Shown one piece after another: positions 1-6,599 of a stretch of 12,319 bases of DNA; position 1 is the stretch's first letter, and each line of letters begins with the position of its first letter. The position numbers and the translations under genes are program-made. Under the pieces are notes generated by a model. The model did no database searches and was not told where the DNA came from. It worked only from the letters and a program-made list of their open reading frames with translations. Source of the stretch: Acidobacteriota bacterium (GTDB lineage Bacteria; Actinomycetota; Acidimicrobiia; Spongiisociales; UBA5794); assembly GCA_004356175.1 (NCBI GenBank), contig SMXV01000118.1, positions 1 to 12,319 of the forward strand, read 5' to 3'.

Positions 1-299
1 CAGAGTGGGTACTTTTCTACCGGCATGGCCGCCGCTGCATGCGCCCAGTACTCAAAGTTCTCCCCGCTCTCGTTCAGCCACAAATCCAGCGCGTCCTGGT
101 CGTACGGCCCGATGCGCGAATAGAACGGCATGTAGTGGCTCCGGACACACACGTTCACCGAATCAAGCTGCACGAGACCGATGGTGTCCATGACGCGCCT
201 GAAGTGACGCACGTCGACTCTTCCCTCGGCGCGAGGGCGACCGAAGCCCTGGGCACCAAGGGCTATTCGCCTTGCTGCGTCAATTGACACACGTCTCAT
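1..299 (-). CDS. ycaQ: YcaQ-family crosslink-repair DNA glycosylase (N-terminal part, runs off the window)
   Basis: The first 99 residues of a winged-helix DNA glycosylase of the YcaQ/AlkZ-like family (HTH_42) are present; the rest lies beyond the left edge. The family excises bulky alkylated bases and unhooks interstrand crosslinks. Visible signatures are GAQGFGRPR (residues 16-23), QLDSVNV (44-50), and the conserved YSRIGPYD and EYWAHAAAAMP stretches. The catalytic QxD motif of the YcaQ branch is intact as Q44-L45-D46, whereas the AlkZ branch has QxQ. The ATG at 299 is preceded by CAGGGA, with AGGGA eight bases upstream, which supports this start. The gene is divergent from the acyltransferase gene, so the promoters must overlap. 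I see no LexA-type box in front of it. Family assignment is strong from sequence; substrate range is inferred. Confidence 0.86.
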   Translation of the reverse strand, partial: MRRVSIDAARRIALGAQGFGRPRAEGRVDVRHFRRVMDTIGLVQLDSVNVCVRSHYMPFYSRIGPYDQDALDLWLNESGENFEYWAHAAAAMPVEKYPL

Positions 300-322
300 T
301 CGTCCATTCCCTGCATCGTGTC

Positions 323-328
323 TACGCT
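323..328 (+). promoter_or_regulatory. Possible -10 element for a leaderless acyltransferase transcript
   Basis: TACGCT ends seven bases before the ATG at 336 and fits the TANNNT -10 pattern placed so that transcription would begin at or beside the start codon. There is no Shine-Dalgarno sequence in front of either possible start. No convincing -35 is seen at the right spacing; a TTGACA at 284-289 is too far upstream to pair with it. This is a weak call. Confidence 0.25.
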
Positions 329-335
329 ACCGCGC

Positions 336-1073
336 ATGCTCCGCACAACAGCAGCCACCGTTCGGACTCTCATACTCGTCCCACTGTTCTTTGTCGTCAC
401 GCTGTGTCTTGCATTCTTTATCGTCGTTTCCACGGCTGTCCGTTCGGAGGCAGCATCATTCGACCGGCTCCTAACGTTCTGGTCAAAGTTGTTTCTCCGC
501 ATCCCGCCTGTGACACATGAGGTCACTGGTCTTGATCTGGTCGACCCCTCCAAGCGATACATCGTCGTCGCAAACCATCTGTCGATGTTCGATATCCCGC
601 TGCTCATAGCCTCGCTTCCCATCAATGGGCGCTTTCTCGCGAAACGAGAAGTCTTCGGCATCCCGCTGGTTGGACAAGCAATGCGCGCAATCGGGGTCAT
701 CGAGGTCAGCCGCGGAGATGGCGCTTCGTCGCGACAAGCCGTGAAGAAAGGAGTTATCCTTGCAGCCGAACGGGGATACTCCCTACTTATCTTCCCCGAA
801 GGAACGAGAGGCGACGGTGAAGTCTTCCTTCCCTTCAAGAAGGGCGCGTTCCGAATCGCCATCGACTCAGGGCTGCCAATTCTTCCCGTTGTCATCACAG
901 GAACTGACCGCATCTCGAAACCCGGTTCAAAACTCTTCTTTCCCGGTCGCGCCGCACTACACATTCTCGACCCCATCGACACATCCTCCTTCACCAACAA
1001 GGACAACCTCACGACCCTCACCAAATCCGTCCAGGCCTCGATGCTCGCCACATACCAAAAAGCTGATGGCTGA
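336..1073 (+). CDS. plsC: PlsC-type 1-acyl-sn-glycerol-3-phosphate acyltransferase
   Basis: A 245-residue membrane-bound lysophosphatidate acyltransferase that would transfer an acyl group to sn-2 of 1-acylglycerol-3-phosphate, giving phosphatidic acid. One hydrophobic segment spans about residues 10-34. The catalytic H-x4-D motif is NHLSMFD with His81 and Asp86. The glycerol-phosphate site FPEGTR lies at 153-158, and PILPVVITGTDRI follows near 189. All four landmark blocks are present and the length is normal for the family. I prefer the ATG at 336; an in-frame GTG at 318 would add six residues, but neither has a ribosome site. It is the only plus-strand gene here. It ends four bases from the stop of convergent imuB, with no room for a terminator. 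Whether it is the main PlsC or a paralogue with another lysolipid acceptor cannot be told. Confidence 0.85.
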   Translation: MLRTTAATVRTLILVPLFFVVTLCLAFFIVVSTAVRSEAASFDRLLTFWSKLFLRIPPVTHEVTGLDLVDPSKRYIVVANHLSMFDIPLLIASLPINGRFLAKREVFGIPLVGQAMRAIGVIEVSRGDGASSRQAVKKGVILAAERGYSLLIFPEGTRGDGEVFLPFKKGAFRIAIDSGLPILPVVITGTDRISKPGSKLFFPGRAALHILDPIDTSSFTNKDNLTTLTKSVQASMLATYQKADG

Positions 1074-1077
1074 CTCT

Positions 1078-2565
1078 TCAGTCGTATACGGCGAGTAGAT
1101 AGCTTCTTCCTTCTCTCACTTCGCACAGATATGCACCTGTTGAGGTGACGATCTGGTACTGGTCCGATGGACCTTCCTCATCCCACCATCGGCCGGAACG
1201 TCGCCACGGACCTGCCCACGACAGCACGGGCACCCAACGGCTACGAAGACGGACCTGCTCAGGTATGCCATCGACCCAGGTGATGTCGAAAGGAATTCGT
1301 GTCGACGGAACAAGAGCCGGTGAGGGGCCGGGAATCTGTCCAGGCCACGGCGCATCCAGATCGCGCTCCGCAGTGTTCTCCTTGTCACCCCAGCGAGTCC
1401 ATAGCACACGTTCAGAAGCGTCACGTCCGCCTTGGGGATGCGCCACGACCACATTCTCCCTGCCCGCAATTGCCTGCACCTCCATGAGCGCTCTCTGTGT
1501 CTCCTCGAACGCTTTGGCATCATCGGCAAGAGCCATCTGGCGTCCCGCACCAGAGAGATCAGCTGGTTCCAGTCGCAGGAGCGCAAGACCGCCGTGAATC
1601 CCGCCTGTCACTCCTTCTATCCATGCTCGAAGCTGCCATCTGACACGCTCGGCAAGGCTCTTGTCTGAGAATGGGTCTGCGCTACGCCATGTTCTTGAAC
1701 GTTCGCTGCCGTCCGCTGCGATTCCCGTGATGACCACACGGTGCGGCGCAACACCGTGTGGGGCAAGGTTTCCAATGAGACGCTGGGCCATGTTGCGTGC
1801 CACGAACGACGCCTGCTCAAAGTCCTCTATTGGTGGATCGAATTGGGACTCGACCGTCATGTCCTCGGGAATGGACCTTGGATCGACCCTGCGACTCATT
1901 CCTTGCGCCTGACGGTGCGCAAGCAAACCTTCACGTCCAAAACGTGTGACAACGGCACTGACAGGTAACTCAGCCAATGCGCCAAGTGTTGTGATACCGA
2001 GCCAGCGGAACGTTGCGGCAATATCCGCGCTGCCAAGGCTCTCAACGTCAAGGTTCCGCACAAACTCAGCATCGTTGTCGACAATGTGAAGTGGATCGTC
2101 TGTGGTTGTTTGTCTCACAGCCTGATATGAGGCGAAAATGCCTGCTGCAAGCCCCATCCGTCGATCACCGCCGTAAGGTTCGAGCTCCTTGTCGAGACGT
2201 TCACAGAGCGCCTCCTCTCCCCCGTAGTAGGCAACCGCTCCCGAGATGGGGATGTACATCGTTCCTGGTTCAGCAATCTCGACGCGAGGCACAAGAGACT
2301 CAACAGCTTGTACTACCGGTTCGAACCTCGCCATCTCGACACGGAGGTCCTGGACAATGGTTGTGATTGTTGGGCAAACAGCTTCTGCGGAACGGCGCAT
2401 CATGCCAACGGTCACGCCGCATCGTGCTGCTGTCTCGTTGCGCGCCACAACATGGCCATCCTGCCCCACCGCCTGGGTCGGTTCATCCAGCCCTAATTTA
2501 CCCCACAACTTCCCCGGTTGTCTGAGCGCCCATGTCGGATACCACACGCAGATCGTTCGTTCCAT
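1078..2565 (-). CDS. imuB: ImuB, catalytically inactive Y-family polymerase homologue of the mutasome
   Basis: A 495-residue ImuB-like protein. In mycobacteria ImuB bridges the DnaE2 polymerase, ImuA' and the beta clamp during SOS mutagenesis. The start MERTICVWYPTW matches the family start and excludes the longer in-frame reading. The Y-family acidic residues are missing: the first motif reads ICVWYPTWA (residues 5-13), and the usual SxDE block is replaced around 105-118 by PISGAVAYYGGEEA. That is expected of ImuB, which does not polymerise. The C-terminal block AGPWRRSGRWWDEE (451-464) and the terminal LLAVYD are typical. Where a clamp-binding motif is expected, only the degenerate QMALADD (343-349) is seen. 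A short GAGGA lies just before the ATG. The gene starts 68 bases inside the end of imuA', so the two are cotranscribed and probably translationally coupled. Confidence 0.85.
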   Translation of the reverse strand: MERTICVWYPTWALRQPGKLWGKLGLDEPTQAVGQDGHVVARNETAARCGVTVGMMRRSAEAVCPTITTIVQDLRVEMARFEPVVQAVESLVPRVEIAEPGTMYIPISGAVAYYGGEEALCERLDKELEPYGGDRRMGLAAGIFASYQAVRQTTTDDPLHIVDNDAEFVRNLDVESLGSADIAATFRWLGITTLGALAELPVSAVVTRFGREGLLAHRQAQGMSRRVDPRSIPEDMTVESQFDPPIEDFEQASFVARNMAQRLIGNLAPHGVAPHRVVITGIAADGSERSRTWRSADPFSDKSLAERVRWQLRAWIEGVTGGIHGGLALLRLEPADLSGAGRQMALADDAKAFEETQRALMEVQAIAGRENVVVAHPQGGRDASERVLWTRWGDKENTAERDLDAPWPGQIPGPSPALVPSTRIPFDITWVDGIPEQVRLRSRWVPVLSWAGPWRRSGRWWDEEGPSDQYQIVTSTGAYLCEVREGRSYLLAVYD

Positions 2566-3157
2566 TATCCTCAATTTCAATTGTTCGCTCCATACCTCTT
2601 GTTGCTCTCCCCGAAACAGCAAGAATGGTGCGTCGATGTTTCAGACTTCCATGACCAGCCTCAGTCCCCTCCCACACGACCTCGCGTGCCACAAGGTTGA
2701 GGTGCGCAACCCCACTGGGCAGCTGCCCAGTAATTGGGCGTAGGACAAGGGCTGTGCGCTGTGCCCTCGCTTTTGCAGCAAGTTTGTACAACGCACGATC
2801 CGGCATGCCCCGAGGTACCTCTGCATATACGCTGGGAACACCGTCAAGCAGGGTTGCAACGATGCGTCCCCATGACACGACGTCGCTGCTGCGAACCACA
2901 ACAAACTGATCGGGCTCAATGCCCAACTCCCATGCAGCCGCGGGACTTGCCCATCCACGCACGTCGAGATAGACAAGTGTTCCACGCGACGCATACGGTG
3001 CAAGCAGCGAAAGACCAATACGGGTGAGCCCAGACCCCGGTAAACCGCTCAGCCCCGCAATCTGCCCAGGGGCAAGCGACAACAGACCGAAATCATGGGC
3101 AATGTCAGGTGTTTCAAGGGTCGTCAAAGCGACCGAATGGTGCAGTCTGGTTACCAC
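2498..3157 (-). CDS. imuA': ImuA'-like (SulA/RecA-fold) mutasome accessory protein
   Basis: A 219-residue protein with the shape of actinobacterial ImuA', a degenerate RecA-fold partner of ImuB needed for DnaE2-dependent translesion synthesis. The Walker A position is GLPGSGLT (38-45), with Leu44 where the ATP-binding lysine would be, so ATP binding is doubtful. The following YLDVRGWASPAAAWELGI (63-80) and the late VWEGTEAGHGSLKHRR (161-176) fit this family. The GTG start at 3157 has GAGAGGA eight bases upstream, an excellent ribosome site. Just upstream is a promoter carrying a LexA box. Its end overlaps imuB by 68 bases in another frame. The family is diverse and weakly conserved, so identification rests on the fold pattern together with adjacency to imuB and the SOS control. 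Confidence 0.72.
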   Translation of the reverse strand: MVTRLHHSVALTTLETPDIAHDFGLLSLAPGQIAGLSGLPGSGLTRIGLSLLAPYASRGTLVYLDVRGWASPAAAWELGIEPDQFVVVRSSDVVSWGRIVATLLDGVPSVYAEVPRGMPDRALYKLAAKARAQRTALVLRPITGQLPSGVAHLNLVAREVVWEGTEAGHGSLKHRRTILAVSGRATRGMERTIEIEDNGTNDLRVVSDMGAQTTGEVVG

Positions 3158-3210
3158 CGCAGGTGTCCTCTCGCGTCCTCACACCAGCGAGCGCCTCCGC
3201 TGAACCCTCC

Positions 3211-3240
3211 ACTCTAGTCGAACATACGTTCGACTGTCAA
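3211..3240 (-). promoter_or_regulatory. SOS promoter of imuA'-imuB with LexA operator in the spacer
   Basis: Read on the minus strand, TTGACA (3240-3235) is a perfect -35 and TAGAGT (3216-3211) a good -10, separated by exactly 18 bases. Those 18 bases (3217-3234) contain the LexA box TCGAACATACGTTCGA as written on the plus strand (3218-3233). With one flanking base on each side of the spacer, the perfect arms are AGTCGAAC and GTTCGACT around ATAC. This matches the known Gram-positive and actinobacterial SOS box CGAAC-N4-GTTCG. The -10 ends 53 bases before the imuA' GTG. LexA bound here would cover the space between -35 and -10, giving tight repression until RecA-stimulated LexA cleavage. Confidence 0.9.
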
Positions 3241-3263
3241 CTCCGCCTATCCCCCTCCACGCG

Positions 3264-3311
3264 CTTCTGGCGTCCCGAGCCGCAATATGGTGCGGTTGGG
3301 GACGCCAGAAG
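3264..3311 (-). terminator. Large hairpin downstream of pnp (terminator or 3' stabiliser, no U-tract)
   Basis: Perfect 13-bp arms CTTCTGGCGTCCC (3264-3276) and GGGACGCCAGAAG (3299-3311) enclose an inner stem CCGCA/TGCGG (3280-3284 with 3291-3295) and a six-base loop. The structure begins 20 bases after the pnp stop and ends 23 bases before the imuA' -35. On the minus strand it is followed by CGCGTGGAGGGGG rather than a run of T, so it is not a classic intrinsic terminator. U-less hairpins are common at gene ends in Actinobacteria. It would insulate the SOS promoter from pnp read-through or protect the pnp 3' end. Confidence 0.6.
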
Positions 3312-3331
3312 GGTCTTGGATTGGGTTGTGG

Positions 3332-5674
3332 TTAGTTGTCGGGGTTGAACTGATCCTCGAAGGAGACCTGCTTGCGCCTCGGCTTGTCGCTTGACGACTC
3401 GCTCGAAGACTCGCCTCGATCGCTGTTATCGCGTCCGCCGCCGTTGCGGCCTCCTCGGTCGCGACTGCCGCCGTCCCGCTTCTCCTCGCGGGGAGCGGGA
3501 ACATCAGAACTGCCGCCGGAATCTCCTGACGGAACGTCGGCCATCTCAAGACTTACCTTGCCACGGTCGTCAATCTCGCGAACGACAACCTTGACAGCGT
3601 CGCCGAGGTTGAGAACATCCTCGACCCTGTCGATGCGCCTGTTGCCACCAATCTTGGAGATGTGCAGCAACCCGTCACGGCCGGGAAGGATGTTGACAAA
3701 CGCACCGAACTTGGTGACGTTCACAACCTCTCCGTCGTACACCTCGCCAATCTTCGCTTCTGGTGGGAAGCCGATTGCGAGGATGCGTTCCTTGGCGAGA
3801 TTCATCGAAACGGTGTCAGGTGCACCGACGCGCACCGTTCCGTCATCGTCGATCTCGATAACAGCACCGGTCTCTTCTTCGAGCTCACGGATCGTCTTAC
3901 CCTTTGGCCCGATGACCTCACCGATCTTGTCCTTGGGGACCATAATCGACTCAATCTTCGGTGCCTTCTCCGCAAGCTCGCTGCGTGCCTCAGGAAGAAC
4001 AGCGTTCATTGCGTCGAGGATGCGCATCCGTGCATCATGCGCCTGATCCATTGCAGCTATAAGTACGTCGGCTGGCAGTCCCTCGATCTTCGTGTCGAGC
4101 TGCAGCGCTGTAATCATGTCAGCAGTACCAGCAACCTTGAAGTCCATGTCACCGAGGTGATCTTCAACACCGAGAATGTCGGTGAGTGTCGCGAACTTGC
4201 CATCCTGGTAGATGAGGCCCATTGCAATACCCGCAACTGGGGCGGCAATGGGAACACCTGCATCCATGAGGGACAGCGATGATCCACAGACAGAAGCCAT
4301 AGACGATGACCCATTCGACATCAGCACCTCAGAAACGAGGCGGTATGCGTATGGAAAGTCCTCGACTGGAGGAATGACAGGGTGCAGCGCCTTTTCGGCC
4401 AGAGCACCGTGCCCAATCTCGCGGCGCTTTGGACCACGCATGAAACCCGCTTCGCCAGTGGCGTAGGGAGGCATGTTGTAGTGGTGCATGTAGCGCTTCG
4501 AGTCCTCTGGGGAGATCGTGTCGAGCATCTGCTCCATCTTGAGCATGCCGAGCGTTGTGATGTTGAGAACCTGGGTCTCGCCACGCTGGAAGAGTGCAGA
4601 ACCATGGACGCCAGGCACAAGCCCGACCTCAATGGTCAGTTCACGGATGTCAGTGAGGCCACGACCGTCGATGCGGACGCCCTCTGCAACAACCCGTGAA
4701 CGCATGACGTTCTTCTGAACTGCTGAGAAGGCAGCCTTGGCCTCCTTGAGGCCGTCTGAGTCGTCGTCATCGAGACCAAGAGAGGCAATCGTCTCCTCTT
4801 TGATTTCTGACTCCGCATTCTGACGCTCGTGCTTCTTGACAATCGTGCCAAGAGCCTCAAGCTTCGCTTTTGCAATCGACTCGACCCTTTCGTACATCTC
4901 ATCAGAGAATTCCGAAACAAGTATCCATTCCACAGGCTCTGGTGCGCCGTGCTTTTCGAGCAGTTCAAGCTGAAGGTCAACGAGTACAGCAATGTACTCC
5001 TTGGCGAGTTCGAGTCCGGCAGCAACGGTTGCTTCGTCCGAGGCCTGTTGGCCGTCCTGAACCATCCGGTATCCATTCTCAGATGCACCGGCTTCAACCA
5101 TTGAGATGTCGATGTCGCCATCGGCGTTCCGCTTTCCAGCAACAACGATCTCAAACACGGACTCTTCGCCCTGCTCATATGTTGGGAACGGAATCCATTC
5201 ACCATGCGACAACGCAAGCCTGATAGCGCCGATTGGTCCCTCGAAAGGAATCGGGCTGAGGGTGAGTGCAGCCGATGCGCCGTTGAGTGTGATGATGTCG
5301 TGCGGATTCTCAAGGTCTGCAGAGAGAATCGTGCCAACGACATGGGTGTCGTTGCGGTAGCCCTTTGCGAAGTTTGGCCGTAGCGGCCGGTCGATGAGGC
5401 GATCAGCAAGGATCGCTTTCTCCGATGCGCGTCCTTCACGACGGAAGAACGATCCCGGAATTCGGCCAACTGCGTATGTGCGCTCCTCAACATCAACGGT
5501 GAGTGGAAAGAAATCCACGCCATCTCTGAGGCTGCGCTTTGCGGTTGCGGTCACGAGGACCTGGGTATCTCCAATGCGGGCAACAACTGCCCCATCGGAG
5601 AGTTGTGCGAGCTTTCCTGCGCTGAATGAGATCTCTACCTCACCAACACGCCCGCGTACGGTGGTCTCTGCCAC
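3332..5674 (-). CDS. pnp: Polyribonucleotide nucleotidyltransferase (PNPase)
   Basis: A 780-residue PNPase, the phosphorolytic 3'-5' exoribonuclease of mRNA decay that can also add 3' tails. Domains in order are RNase PH 1 (about 10-145, with FFRREGR at 76-82), the helical domain (about 215-325), RNase PH 2 (about 335-545), KH (about 573-632, GPKG at 589-592) and S1 (about 641-711). By alignment to the E. coli enzyme, the catalytic residues are Asp505, Asp511 and Lys513 in EDHLGDMDFK. Beyond S1 is a tail of about 65 residues rich in Gly, Ser, Asp and Arg, ending with FEDQFNPDN. The GTG start has AAAGGAG six bases upstream. It follows rpsO, as in many bacteria, but after a terminator and a hairpin leader, suggesting separate control. 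Confidence 0.97.
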   Translation of the reverse strand: MAETTVRGRVGEVEISFSAGKLAQLSDGAVVARIGDTQVLVTATAKRSLRDGVDFFPLTVDVEERTYAVGRIPGSFFRREGRASEKAILADRLIDRPLRPNFAKGYRNDTHVVGTILSADLENPHDIITLNGASAALTLSPIPFEGPIGAIRLALSHGEWIPFPTYEQGEESVFEIVVAGKRNADGDIDISMVEAGASENGYRMVQDGQQASDEATVAAGLELAKEYIAVLVDLQLELLEKHGAPEPVEWILVSEFSDEMYERVESIAKAKLEALGTIVKKHERQNAESEIKEETIASLGLDDDDSDGLKEAKAAFSAVQKNVMRSRVVAEGVRIDGRGLTDIRELTIEVGLVPGVHGSALFQRGETQVLNITTLGMLKMEQMLDTISPEDSKRYMHHYNMPPYATGEAGFMRGPKRREIGHGALAEKALHPVIPPVEDFPYAYRLVSEVLMSNGSSSMASVCGSSLSLMDAGVPIAAPVAGIAMGLIYQDGKFATLTDILGVEDHLGDMDFKVAGTADMITALQLDTKIEGLPADVLIAAMDQAHDARMRILDAMNAVLPEARSELAEKAPKIESIMVPKDKIGEVIGPKGKTIRELEEETGAVIEIDDDGTVRVGAPDTVSMNLAKERILAIGFPPEAKIGEVYDGEVVNVTKFGAFVNILPGRDGLLHISKIGGNRRIDRVEDVLNLGDAVKVVVREIDDRGKVSLEMADVPSGDSGGSSDVPAPREEKRDGGSRDRGGRNGGGRDNSDRGESSSESSSDKPRRKQVSFEDQFNPDN

Positions 5675-5706
5675 GCGTTTCTCCTTTTGTACGGGAGGAG
5701 GCCCAA

Positions 5707-5756
5707 TTGGCAGTGGTCGACATTCGAGATGTCATTCGAATAGCGACCACTGACAA
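5707..5756 (-). promoter_or_regulatory. Hairpin in the pnp 5' leader
   Basis: Perfect arms CAGTGGTCG (5711-5719) and CGACCACTG (5744-5752) enclose a second stem ATTCGA/TCGAAT (5722-5727 with 5736-5741) and an 8-base loop. Three more pairs (TTG/CAA) lie outside one mismatch. It sits about 20 bases upstream of the pnp ribosome site. In E. coli the pnp leader forms a double-stranded stem cut by RNase III and then used by PNPase for autoregulation. Position and shape here suggest an analogous site, but this is inference. Confidence 0.5.
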
Positions 5757-5797
5757 CCAGATCACTTCCTCCATTGTTCAGTCGATCCAGCCATGAC

Positions 5798-5817
5798 AAA
5801 AGGCAGCCGGAGCCGCC
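5798..5817 (-). terminator. Intrinsic terminator after rpsO
   Basis: On the minus strand GGCGGC-TCCG-GCTGCC forms a six-pair stem (one G-U) with a tetraloop, followed immediately by TTTTGTC. An A-U pair can extend the base. It starts 12 bases after the rpsO stop, as expected for a Rho-independent terminator that separates rpsO from pnp at least partly. Confidence 0.7.
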
Positions 5818-5829
5818 TCTCTGTCAGTA

Positions 5830-6087
5830 CTAGCGACGTAGTCCCAGTTTTACAATCAGGGACCGGTAACGCTCCACATCTTGTCCTTGGAGGTACCGAA
5901 GCAGACGCCGACGTTTTCCGACCATCATGAGCAAGCCTCTCCGGCTGTGATGATCCTTCTTATGGGTCTTCAAATGCTCGGTGAGGTGATCGATACGACC
6001 AGTGAGGAGAGCAACCTGGACTTCAGGTGATCCTGTGTCCGTGGCGTGCATCCCATATTCATCTACAACTGTGTTCGTATCGTTCAC
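5830..6087 (-). CDS. rpsO: 30S ribosomal protein S15
   Basis: An 85-residue S15, the primary 16S rRNA binder that organises the platform of the small subunit. The core TDTGSPEVQVALLTGRI (16-32), HLTEHLKTHKKDHHSRRGLL (34-53) and the ending RYRSLIVKLGLRR are nearly invariant in bacteria. I place the start at the GTG at 6087, giving MNDTNTVVDEYG. It is a few residues shorter at the front than the usual 88-90, but AGAAAG lies six bases upstream, and the longer open reading has no S15-like sequence. The 103-base gap to ridA contains two small stem-loops that may belong to feedback control by S15. Confidence 0.95.
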   Translation of the reverse strand: MNDTNTVVDEYGMHATDTGSPEVQVALLTGRIDHLTEHLKTHKKDHHSRRGLLMMVGKRRRLLRYLQGQDVERYRSLIVKLGLRR

Positions 6088-6097
6088 GAGGTTCTTT

Positions 6098-6128
6098 CTT
6101 ACGCGTGTAAGTAGTCGGGCGACTGCCC
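6098..6128 (-). promoter_or_regulatory. Two small stem-loops in the rpsO leader
   Basis: CTTAC-GCGT-GTAAG (6098-6111 on the plus strand) and GGGC-GACT-GCCC (6117-6128) lie side by side 10 to 41 bases before the rpsO start. Many bacteria control rpsO by S15 binding to a structured leader, but the folds differ between lineages. The stems here are short, so this is only a candidate. Confidence 0.3.
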
Positions 6129-6190
6129 ACGCAGAATGGTAACAAACTCTCGTTCTATCTCGGCATTGATTCTGCACCATTGCACAGGAT

Positions 6191-6571
6191 CTACACGACT
6201 GCTTCGACTTCGATCTCAACGAGCCACTGCGGGTCAAGAAGAGCAGCTACAACAACCATGGTCGCCGCAGGCGAAACATTGCCGAACAACTCCTTATGCG
6301 CTCGACCGACGTCGTCAGCATCCTGCGTATTGACAATGAACATGCGAGTACGCACGACGTCATCCATTGAGCCACCAAGGGCCTCAAGGGCCTGCGCCGC
6401 GATCTCTCCGCACCGAATCATCTGGGCATAGGGTCCGACAGCCAACGAAGTTCCTGGCTCGGGTACGGGCGCTGTGCCAGCAACATGGATTGCATCTCCG
6501 ACGCGGACAGCCCGCGCGAACCCAAACGTGGCTTCGTAGGGTGACACTCCGTGGTGGTAGGACCGCTGCAT
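6191..6571 (-). CDS. RidA/YjgF/UK114-superfamily protein
   Basis: A 126-residue Rid-family protein, a trimeric chorismate-mutase-like fold. Typical blocks are FARAVRVGDAIHVAGTAP (18-35), DVVRTRMFIVNTQDAD (71-86), VGRAHKELFG (88-97) and the ending LVEIEVEAVV. RidA proper deaminates reactive enamines and imines made by PLP enzymes and needs an arginine in its P-A-R-S/T motif. Here the motif is PAAT (101-104), with Ala103 in the arginine position. It therefore belongs to a non-RidA branch and imine deaminase activity is doubtful. No Shine-Dalgarno precedes the ATG; a -10 motif placed for leaderless transcription does. It lies between an inverted-repeat element and rpsO. Confidence 0.88.
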   Translation of the reverse strand: MQRSYHHGVSPYEATFGFARAVRVGDAIHVAGTAPVPEPGTSLAVGPYAQMIRCGEIAAQALEALGGSMDDVVRTRMFIVNTQDADDVGRAHKELFGNVSPAATMVVVAALLDPQWLVEIEVEAVV

Positions 6572-6577
6572 CGCCCA

Positions 6578-6583
6578 ACTCTA
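6578..6583 (-). promoter_or_regulatory. Candidate -10 of a leaderless rid-gene transcript
   Basis: On the minus strand TAGAGT, preceded by TGC as in an extended -10, is followed by six bases (TGGGCG) and then the ATG. Transcription would start at the A of the start codon. The same hexamer serves the imuA' promoter. No clear -35 is seen; that region falls in the edge of the inverted-repeat element at 6600. Confidence 0.42.
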
Positions 6584-6599
6584 GCAAAACGCAGCGCTC

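Noticed and set aside
284..289. TTGACA as a -35 for the acyltransferase gene.
   Set aside because: It lies inside ycaQ and the spacing to the TACGCT -10 is about 33 bases; no suitable -10 is found at 16-19 bases.
296..1126. Long minus-strand open frame of 276 codons opposite the acyltransferase gene.
   Set aside because: Its product is Arg/Ser-rich without motifs, while the plus strand encodes all PlsC motifs. It is a codon-bias shadow.
4636..5523. Minus-strand 295-codon frame inside pnp.
   Set aside because: It overlaps the coding frame of an unmistakable PNPase and is a Ser/Arg/Leu-rich shadow.
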